Source: Muscardinus avellanarius (lineage: Eukaryota > Chordata > Mammalia > Rodentia > Gliridae). Taken from it: a stretch of DNA of 64,000 nucleotides. The notes under the pieces were generated by a model. The model was given only the letters and a program-made list of their open reading frames with translations, made no database searches and had not been told where the DNA came from. How positions within the stretch are numbered: the stretch's first letter is position 1; each line of letters starts with the position of its first letter. The stretch spans positions 25,124,116 through 25,188,115 of the forward strand of contig OY726571.1 of the NCBI GenBank assembly GCA_963383645.1, read 5' to 3'. Positions 56,200-64,000 of the stretch are shown in pieces. The position numbers were made by a program, and so were the translations under genes.

Positions 56200-56860
56200 T
56201 TTCTCTTTTTTCTTGGAATTTTATTTTATTTTGTAATCTATTTTTGTTGCTGCACTGTTTTCTCACACCATAGTGTAGTTCAGAGTGGCAGAGACATACA
56301 TGCACATAGTACTTGATGGGCTTCCCCCCAGCTGCACCCTGCTCCCTCCCCTTCTCCATACCTGACATTGAGGTTGGCAGTGTTAACTGCACATATGTAC
56401 TTAACATCAGTGGAAATGTTACCTTCATAGATTCTCCCTTTCCTCCACCACCACCCTACCCGAGACTCCCTCTACCTCTCCAGTAGGATTTCTCATCCAT
56501 TATCTAAAATCCCGCTTGTATTCTGGTTACTCTCTAGTGTCCAAATATGAGAGAGAACATCTGACCTTTCACTTTTTGCGATGGGCTAATCTCACTTAAC
56601 ATAATATTCTTCAGGTCCATCCATTTTTCTGCAAATGAAACAATTTTGTTCTTTATTGCTGAGTAGAATCCCATTATGTATGTATTCTGTGATTTTGTAA
56701 TCCATTCATCTGTGAACACCTTGATTGGTTTCATGATTTGGCTATTGTGAATTGTGCTGCTATAAACATAGATATGCATGTATTACTATAATATTCTGAT
56801 TTCAGTCCCTTTGTAAAGTTTCCCAGGAGTGGTGTCATAGCTGATCATATGGGGGATATG
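56200..56860 (-). mobile_element. L1 ORF2 end and 3' UTR, 5' truncated
   Basis: 'ctcacaccatagtgtagttc', 'agtacttgatgggcttccc', 'ttattgctgagtagaatccc', 'gaattgtgctgctataaaca', 'cccaggagtggtgtcatagc' are the complement of L1 3' sequence, same 3' class as at 40317. Confidence 0.88.
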
Positions 56861-57639
56861 CATCAGGTCTCTTAGAAAGGAAGGAAGAGAGGCAAGGAAG
56901 AAATCAGAGCAGTCTTCGTGTCTCTGCTTTTCTCCATCCTGCTCTATTAACCTGAGCCCTCCATTGTGACCACCATCCACCGAAAGTAACCAAGAAGTCG
57001 ATGGAGGGTGTGGAACAGGGACCAGGGCAGACAGGGGGAAGTCCATTGCAAGACACTGAGGGAGAATATACACTCCCAGTAGGAATAAGATATCACTGTT
57101 ATTCCAAATCCAGCAGACCTCTGGGTATGGTTCCAGGCCTCAATCAGGGCTCTATAGAATTTTTAAGAGAGTGTCATTTTCCTAAATATCACTCTTTTTT
57201 ACATTAGTTACTTATGTTTGGATCTTATTGAAGTTCCCAGCGATTGTGGTCATTCTGTCTTCTAAGTGCAAAGGAGAAGCTAGAATGGGTCAATGGTCAT
57301 ACCCTCCAAGCACTTAAATAAGAAACTTAAACTGGAAATAGGAAGAGCTGGTGTCTATGGGATAGACATGTTTGAAGATGCACGTAGAGCTGAAGGCATC
57401 AAAACAGTTATCGTCTAGAAAAATGCAGTTGTTCTCTTGACCACTTAGCACCATAGCACTTGAAGGGATACCAGAGAGCATCTCTTCTCCACCAAAGCTC
57501 TTCTCAAAGGTGATAGAAACAGCTGAGCCACACATGGCCAAGCCCAATACCCAGTCCTCCCATGTCTAGTCCTGCACTCTCTCTATTGACACTAACAATA
57601 GTTCTATTTTTCATAGTACTTATTGTTTGCCGATTACCA
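56861..57639. other. Unassigned intron
   Basis: No gene or repeat family recognised. Confidence 0.5.
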
Positions 57640-57775
57640 TTCTAAGCAGTTTATAGCTATGACCTTACTCCTACGACCACTCCCACACTGTAGATACTTA
57701 CTGCAGCTGCCATTCTCAAGTGAAGAACTGAGACCCAAAACGGACAGATGGGCTGAACTGCTGTCAACCCCAAAC
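57640..57775 (+). repeat. MIR-like relic
   Basis: 'accattctaagcagtttata', 'gctatgaccttactcctac', 'tgaagaactgagacccaaa' follow the MIR core. Confidence 0.6.
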
Positions 57776-58057
57776 CTGAGAGAAGGGCTGAGTCTCTTAC
57801 TCTGAACCCACACACTCTTCTTCTCCCGAGGAGTGTTCTTACTTCCCTACCACCAAACTTCCACTGCCTGCACTCAGGGAAACATCTGTAGAGAAGACAG
57901 GCTCCCCATTGCTTCCCTTAGTCCTACTCATCAGTCATGCAGTAAATTGCTAAATTCTGATTGGTATTCATATCGTAATATCGAAACACAAGATTTTGAA
58001 CTTGGCAATGTTGGGTTATCTCTCTGTAGCTGGGAGGAAATAAACTAATAGCTTCTT

Positions 58058-58262
58058 GTCGGGCATGGTGGTACATGCCTATAATCTCAATACTTGGGAA
58101 ACTGAGATAGGAGGATTGAGGTTTCGAGGCCAGCCTCAATAACTTAGCAAGACCCTCAGAAACTTAGGGAGACCCTGTTTCAAAATAAAAAATAAAAAGC
58201 GTTGGGAATGTAGCTCAGAGGTAGAGTACAAGCCCCAGTATCAAAATAAAGAATAACATAAC
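58058..58262 (+). mobile_element. Dimeric SINE with 8-bp TSD
   Basis: 'gtcgggcatggtggtacatg', 'gcgttgggaatgtagctc'. TSD 'agcttctt' at 58050-58057 and 58263-58270. Confidence 0.9.
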
Positions 58263-58710
58263 AGCTTCTTTGTACTTGTTCTATCTATTATGTCTGTTTC
58301 TTGAAATACGTTAAGCAATTTGATGCCTAAGAAGAACTTCATTCTCTCCAGTTTCAATAACTTTAGTTCTATATTAAAATTTTTTAATTATAATAATGGA
58401 ATAACAACAAGATGGAGAAAGTTGATATAATTATGAATAGATTCTTTCCTGGCTCTGATAAATTAATTACCCAACTGGCAATTGAACTCCATGCCAGAAT
58501 CAGAATATTCCCAGAGCCAGAGGCTAATCATACAGTGCTTTTTGCCGTTATGAAAACTCATTGCTAATAAGCCACCAACCAGGGTTGCCTGAGGTTGTCT
58601 GATTTATTTTTCTCTTTTCATTTTCTGGTGCAACTAAAACCACCCTTTGAGAGTATAAGCCAATAAACAATGTTTTTCTTGCTTTCTTTCTTTTTTTTTC
58701 TGCCACACAG

Positions 58711-58932
58711 AACCTGAAGCGGGTGGCTGAGACCTGGATGGATGAATTTGCTGAGTACATTTACCAGCGACGACCCGAGTACAGGCACCTCTCCACGGGG
58801 GACATCTCTGCCCAGAAGGAGCTGCGCAGGCAGCTCAAGTGCAAGGACTTCAAGTGGTTCATGGCTGCGGTGGCCTGGGACGTGCCCAAATACTACCCTC
58901 CGGTGGAGCCCCCACCTGCGGCCTGGGGGGAG
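58711..58932 (+). CDS. GALNTL6: Polypeptide GalNAc-transferase exon (catalytic C-terminus and linker to lectin domain)
   Basis: This 222-nt exon (74 codons, phase 0 at both ends) has a strong acceptor (T-rich tract, 'tgccacacag') and donor 'gtgagg'. It encodes '[20 protein letters not shown]', '[20 protein letters not shown]' and '[20 protein letters not shown]', ending '...PPPAAWGE'. NLKRVAE.WMDE is the closing signature of the GT27 catalytic domain; the Pro-rich end leads into the first repeat of the ricin-type lectin domain, whose exons lie beyond 64000. 'AETWMDEF', '[11 protein letters not shown]' and '[15 protein letters not shown]' agree with GALNTL6 rather than GALNT10 ('AEVWMDEY', 'SAGDVAVQ', 'FMTKIAWDLPKFYPP', from memory). 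Higher GC than the surrounding intron. Confidence 0.93.
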
Positions 58933-60369
58933 GTGAGGAGACCTGCTTCTGCTTTTACCTGTGAGAACAGAACATGTCCAACTCTCCTGGCTTTGGGTGG
59001 TGGGAGGGACTACGAGGTCCTTGGTCTTTTTTCCTAAACAGGGTGCATTATGCAGAATCATGAAGTCAAGCATTGCCATAATACAAAGACTGAAACGGGC
59101 AGGAGCCACAGCACTTCCTTAAAGACACACTAACCTTTCTGCCTTTGAATTCTTCCATTTGATTTCACTTTGTGATCTAAAATGGAAAGGGCTAAACCGC
59201 CCCAGGTCTCAAAGTTTAAAAAGTTTTTATATGAAACAAGACTATTGTACTAGGTTTCTTTTCATTCCATACTGTTACTGTAGCCTTTCCCCAGGGAAAA
59301 GAGCACTAAGGCAAAGCCGAAAATCAGATAGGGTGGCTTTATTCTAATACTTCAACCTGCTTTTAGCAGAGGATTTCAAGGGGAGATGCAGGCTGGGGTG
59401 GCTGTCAGCACTAGCCCCACTCCAACCTTTCAATAGCTACACGCAAGGGAGAACAGACCAGAGTATCAGGCATCATGCTTGAGGGGAGCTGACCCTGCTC
59501 CCTGTAGAAAATGTGTTCAGCCATGCACAGGTGGATGGTGTGTTTTGCTGAGAGGGTCTGAGAAGAAAATTCTCTCCATTGGAAACACCTCAGGTAGGAA
59601 GATAGGAAGAAGAGTCATGGCCATCACCCTGTGTTTCATCTTTCTGGTTTTCCCTCTATGTGTTAAGTGATCCTGACACCTTCAGATTACTTGGCTTTGC
59701 TTATCCTTTGCATCTTAAAACACTTCATTAAAACCTCCCTGTGGAATATCAGTATCATTAGTTCACTTGTACGAATTTAGCTGTCATAGACTTGATTCAT
59801 AACAGTAGAAATTTAATTGTAAGCACCAGGAAGAACTTTCTTAGTCTATGGCATGAGAAAGCAAAGTCATTTGCTCCCCATTAAGTGGAGGGCTCCTTTC
59901 TAAAGTTTTTGGGTAAGAGTTTGCTGGCCAGCTTTCTACGATGATTTAGATGCTGTTCTGCCAAATAACTGAGAAATACACTTGAAGACCCCACAGTATC
60001 ATTTTGGTGATTCGATGCTGGGTTAAAATCGCATCCATATTTTTTCGGCCTTAAGTGAAAACCTAAATTTTCATTCCCATCAAGTCACTATTTCAAAGTG
60101 CACCTAGCCGCATCTCTCCACATCACCTGACTACCCGTAATCTGTATTTATAAGGCTGCTTGTTTGGAAATGGAATCAAAGCCTTCATTGAAGTTCTAAA
60201 AAAGATACAACCTCCCAGGAATAATCGAAATAAGAACCATTTGCAAGACCCCGTGAAGTAGGCCAGTGTGTTTTTACCCAACTACACCAGATTGCCTGGC
60301 ACTTCATGTCACCTGCCTAAAAACACAGCACATGTGGTATTTCTGGTTTAAACAATCAAATGCTAACAT
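58933..60369. other. Unassigned intron
   Basis: No further exon, RNA or repeat recognised. Confidence 0.55.
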
Positions 60370-60378
60370 CAGAATTTT

Positions 60379-60576
60379 TTTTTTCCAGTACTGGGGATGG
60401 AACCCAGGGACATTCTACCTCCTAGCTACACCCCCAGCCCTATTTTTTATTCCTTATTTTGAAACAGAGTCTCGCTGAGTTGTAAAAGGCCTCATTAAGT
60501 AGCTATCCACAGACTGCGATCCTCCTGTGTCAGCCTCTCAAATGCTGGGATTACAAAAGTGCACCACCACGCCCAG
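60379..60576 (-). mobile_element. Dimeric B1/ID-type SINE with 9-bp TSD
   Basis: 'ccagtactggggatggaacc', 'ctcctagctacacccccag', 'cctcctgtgtcagcctctca', 'gtgcaccaccacgcccag'. TSD 'cagaatttt' at 60370-60378 and 60577-60585. Confidence 0.93.
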
Positions 60577-60982
60577 CAGAATTTTGTTTTTAAGATGATA
60601 GATAATTTCTATTCCCAAATGCTTCAAAAGAGTAAACAAATGAAAGTTGTAATTTAGGTTTAGGGAGAAATAAAATGGGAATATAGTCAAAGGCCAGTCA
60701 TGTTGAATTACATTTATTCAGTGAAAATATGGGTGCAGAGCAAAGATGAAACAGAAACTGGAGGAAGGCAAGAAAGAAACGAAATCAACAGGCAACAGAC
60801 AAGGTTTTGCACTCATAAAGAGCTTGGAAAACTTTTACTATTCCCCAGACAGAGTAGATGCCAGAGAGAAAAAGCGAATCCTGAATATTAACTCAGGAGG
60901 CAAGTGAAGAATTTTAAATGCAGCTTAAGTGATGGAAACAGAGAGAGTATGTTCCAGCTGTATGCTGGGTAATAATAATCTT

Positions 60983-61181
60983 TTTTATTTTTATTTTTTT
61001 TTTGTACTGGGGTTTGAACCCAGGGCCATTTTACCTCTGAGCTATACCCCCTGTTTTGCTTTTGTTTTTGCTTTAAATATTGAGACAGATCCTCACTAAA
61101 ATTGCTGAGGCTGGCTTAGAACCTGCAATTTCTCAGCTTCCCAAGTACTAGGCTTACAGGCATGCACCACCATGCCCAGAA
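60983..61181 (-). mobile_element. Dimeric B1/ID-type SINE
   Basis: 'gtactggggtttgaacccag', 'ctctgagctataccccctg', 'ctcagcttcccaagtacta', 'atgcaccaccatgcccag'. Confidence 0.9.
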
Positions 61182-61364
61182 ACAGAATACCTCTTGAGAG
61201 AGATTTTAAAAGACTAAAAGTGCACAATCTATCTGTAGGCCACATTACTCTATGGAAAGAAAACTTTCAAAACTTTCATACTTACCTGATATCTTTTCCC
61301 TTTCAGAAGTGGAAGGATGCTTTTAATTTTAAATTATCTTTAAAATTTTATTTAATTTCTTAAA

Positions 61365-61570
61365 TTTTTTATTTGTAGAAACATTGCAAAAGTAGCATAG
61401 AACGGTCACAGATGCCCTTCACCTAGCTGTTGCTTCTGTTAACATTGTACACTTACCACAACAATGGTCTATTCATGGAGCTAAGTGATAGATGTCTGTA
61501 CAGTAATACTCGCTGAACCACAGGCTTTCCGCACCAGGTTTTTTCACTCAAGTCCCTCTTTGGTCCCAGG
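61365..61570. mobile_element. Old L1M-like fragment (tentative)
   Basis: 'gaaacattgcaaaagtagca', 'cagatgcccttcacctagc' and 'gttaacattgtac' resemble a common old L1-associated mammalian repeat. Strand not assigned. 61571-62131 unassigned. Confidence 0.4.
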
Positions 61571-62142
61571 TCCTAATCCAGTATATGAGAGGCCTCTTTG
61601 CTTTCCTATACACTTAACTGTAGAACAGGCAAACAAATGGAATAGATCAGTTGCTGTTTTAGAAAGAAAGCGAAAAGGAAAACGTTGACTCTGGTTCTTC
61701 TCTAGTAATTCTCCGAAGGAGCCACAAGCCCCCATCAATAAAGGCAGGAATTCTTCACAGGCGATCTGTGCCAAGAAGCGGGGCAACTCGCCATTTTATG
61801 CACTTGTGCTTGGAACAACTTTCCACTGCTTCTCCGCGCCAGCCTGACTCTAGGTAAACAGTTGCAGGGCTGAGGCAATTTTTGGCTCTGGTAGGTAGAA
61901 CTCAGTTCACAAAGAGGATGTTACAGACCATAAACAGCCTATAAACTGTCGCTCAGTTCCCGAAATAGGTCCAGCTGCGTTGCTGCACCTGTTTCTTAGC
62001 TTATCTCCCTGCCTCTGCTTTTCCCTGCTGAAGTTTATTCTCAACACAGTCCACTGAAAATGAGAGGTGAGGTCACTTGTTCACTTAAAGCTTTTCACAG
62101 GCTACGACCTCTCTCCGGGCAAAAGTCAAATATCCTAAATGA

Positions 62143-62373
62143 GACAGGCATGGTGGTGCACGCCTGTAATACCAGTACTTGGGAGGCTGAGACAGAAGGA
62201 TTGCAGGTTCAAGATCAGCCTTGGCAACTTACTGAGACTCTTAGCAGTTTTTACATTTAGCAAGAACCTGCTTCAAAATAAAAATTAAAAAAAATTAAAA
62301 TAGAGCTGGTGATATAGCTCAGAGATAGAATGCCCCTGCTGGGCTCAATATCTATTATCCAAAAAAAAAAAAG
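62143..62373 (+). mobile_element. Dimeric B1/ID-type SINE with 11-bp TSD
   Basis: 'gacaggcatggtggtgcac', 'agagctggtgatatagctc'. A short duplication in the left/linker region and a 4-nt insert ('tgct') in the right half are visible. TSD 'atcctaaatga' at 62132-62142 and 62374-62384. Confidence 0.92.
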
Positions 62374-62384
62374 ATCCTAAATGA

Positions 62385-62925
62385 TTTCCAACTTCAGAGT
62401 TTATGAGCCCTGGCCTACTATTCTCTGGAACAATGGGCCTGGCTGACATTCCTCAAAGAAACCAAGCACAATCCCACTGCAGGATTTTTGCAATAACTCC
62501 TCCCAATACTTGGAATCCCCAAGCTCCAGAAACTCTAAAGCTCCTTCCATCACTTCCTCCAGATCCTCACTCAAATAAACCCTCTTCTCAGTAGGGCCTT
62601 CCCTTGTGGTCCTATTTAACACTGCTACAATCCACGTGCATGCACACGCGCACATTTATGTTCTCTCTAACCCCCTTTTCTTCTTGGCATCCATCACAAT
62701 ATATCAAGCTCTCTGCTGTACTTACCAGGTTCCATATTTATCTCCCCCACTAGACAGCAAGCCCCGTGACACAAGGATTGTGTTGGTTTGTTGTGTTGCA
62801 ATGAATTGTTAGGCAACTCAACAAATTCTTTGGCTAATTCAACAGATTTTTCTCTCAGCAAGGAATAGTGCCTGGCTTATAATAGGTGCTTAATAAATGT
62901 GTGTTGTCTGAATGAATGGTACATG
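62385..62925 (+). repeat. L2 (LINE-2) 3' end
   Basis: 'cctcactcaaataaaccctc', 'agtagggccttcccttgtgg', 'cccccactagacagcaagcc', 'atagtgcctggcttataata', 'ggtgcttaataaatgtgtg' and 'ctgaatgaatgg' follow the L2 3' end closely and in order. Confidence 0.85.
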
Positions 62926-63302
62926 AATGAAGGGTCCTGGCTGGTGTTCTATTGACCTCCCCTCTTCACAGCTCTGCCACACGCCTCTGTATCTGAGGCC
63001 AACACAGAGTACACTGAGGCCTCATTCTGTCTCTCAGGGGGGAAAGCGGGCCTCTATACCACTCTCTCATTGGCCAGAGCCCACCTTTTGGAAAGCTGGA
63101 CCAGGAGGCCAGTTTGTATAAGGAAGCTCTGGTAACTGATTCTGACGGACTGTCAAGTCTACAATCCAAAATATCTTGTCTGTCATTCTAAGGGAAAGGA
63201 GGAGAAATCCAAAAGCAAAAAGTCTCTGATCAAGCAATTTCCAACTCTCCCTACCAGCTTCTTACTGAAAAAGCAGGCAGAAGAGATGGAAGCCACATCT
63301 GG

Positions 63303-63574
63303 ACCAGGTGAGGGCAGTGCACACTTGCCAGCCCAGCCACTCAGAGGATGGCAAATTGGAGGCCAGCCTGGGCACCTTAGTGAGAGCTTGTTTTAAAATA
63401 AAATAAAAAGGACTGGGAATATAACTCAATGATAGAGCACTTGTCTAGCATGTATGAGGCTTTGGTTTGATCCTCAGTACTGCAAAAGGAAAGAAAAAAA
63501 AAGGAAGAGAAGAAAGACAGAAGGGGGAAGGAAGGAAGGAAGGAAGGAAGGAAGGAAGGAAGGAAGGAAGAAGA
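63303..63574 (+). mobile_element. Dimeric SINE with (GGAA)n tail
   Basis: The left half is worn ('gtgagggcagtgcacactt'). The right half keeps the full ID text 'gagcacttgtctagcatgta' and 'ggtttgatcctcagtactg', unlike the shortened right half of the other copies. The tail has about 11 GGAA units. A probable TSD is 'cacatctg' on both sides. Confidence 0.85.
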
Positions 63575-64000
63575 GTCACATCTGATAAAGAAGTACCTTC
63601 TAAAAGTCAATTCATCTTCTGGTACACAAGAGTAGTGTGTGAAGTTGGGAGGTGATGGAGCCCAGAGAGCTCTTAGTGCTGTACAAATAGAAGCAGTGTG
63701 CTTTTCTAAGGTGCTGTGTTGGGGAGGGTAAGAACAAGTCTAAAGTGGGAACCTATTCTTAAACCACTCACATACGGAATGTCTCTTTTGGTGTCAAGAT
63801 GCTGAATAAAAGAAAATGAATTCCCTATTATTTTTCTCTTTCTTATCCTTTCCCCTTTTTAGGATTCATGAATTTGCTAAAGTCGTTTATAGTCCTCCTT
63901 TATAGTCCAGGAAGAAGAGTTCTGCAGAATTCTAACTATCATGTGTAAGAGGGAATAAAAGATGTAAAATAGACAAAGGTGTCTTTTCCAAACAGTGCCA
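63575..64000. other. Unassigned intron to window end
   Basis: No exon or repeat recognised; the next lectin-domain exon is not reached. Confidence 0.5.

Noticed and set aside
58618..59109. 163-codon minus-strand open frame
   Set aside because: It is the complement of the GALNT exon 58711-58932, whose plus-strand splice borders and protein match are decisive.
58933..64000. Search for the first lectin-domain exon
   Set aside because: No open segment with the expected start after 'AAWGE' and an AG acceptor was seen; the exon is presumably beyond the window.

Overview
The window is nuclear DNA of a rodent. The only protein-coding content I can support is three consecutive + strand exons (12568-12685, 41623-41730, 58711-58932) of a polypeptide N-acetylgalactosaminyltransferase. 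All three have AG/GT splice borders and an open frame, and the encoded residues fit GALNTL6 best (GALNT10 is the nearest alternative). They cover the UDP-GalNAc binding half of the catalytic domain, the Mn2+-histidine segment, and the linker into the C-terminal ricin-type lectin domain. Upstream exons (signal anchor, stem, N-terminal catalytic half) and downstream lectin exons lie outside the window. The introns are about 28.9 and 17.0 kb, in line with the very large size of this gene in mammals. A decayed copy of the first exon lies about 3.4 kb upstream of it, at 9183-9308.

The rest is intron, filled with interspersed repeats. About 30 copies of a dimeric SINE (left half 7SL/B1-like, right half ID/tRNA-Ala-like, poly-A tail) point to a squirrel-related rodent (B1-dID type SINEs are known from Sciuridae, Gliridae and Aplodontiidae); the species cannot be named from sequence alone. 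At least two SINE subfamilies are visible, and the type with 'aggaaccccagtaccacc' is seen inserted into the older type. Other repeats are L1 fragments of several ages, minus-strand MaLR-like LTRs of about 400 bp (four copies of one family), old L2/MIR relics, and many microsatellites, several of which grew out of SINE tails.

Layout: 1-9 kb old LTR/L1/SINE debris with a tiny retroposed 3'-UTR fragment at 4032-4153; 9.2 kb decayed exon copy; 10.6-12.4 kb an L1 with an inverted 5' end; 12.6 kb exon; 14-23 kb SINEs and LTRs; 23.65-26.49 kb composite retroposon copy A (+); 27.8-32 kb old L1; 32-41.5 kb SINEs, microsatellites and truncated L1s; 41.6 kb exon; 42.29-45.26 kb composite retroposon copy B (-); 45-58 kb mixed intron; 58.7 kb exon; 59-64 kb intron with SINEs and an L2.

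The most interesting structure is the composite retroposon. Copies A and B share one unusual arrangement: a GC-rich 5' region starting with an ETS/YY1-like motif, an L1-type ORF1, then no ORF2 but a block of L1 ORF2 sequence in antisense, then a G-rich 3' region and an A-rich tail. Copy B carries a perfect 14-bp target-site duplication around the whole 2964-bp unit, so the composite moved as one piece. It resembles the HAL1 ('half-L1') class, with an added antisense ORF2 block that could produce L1-antisense RNA.
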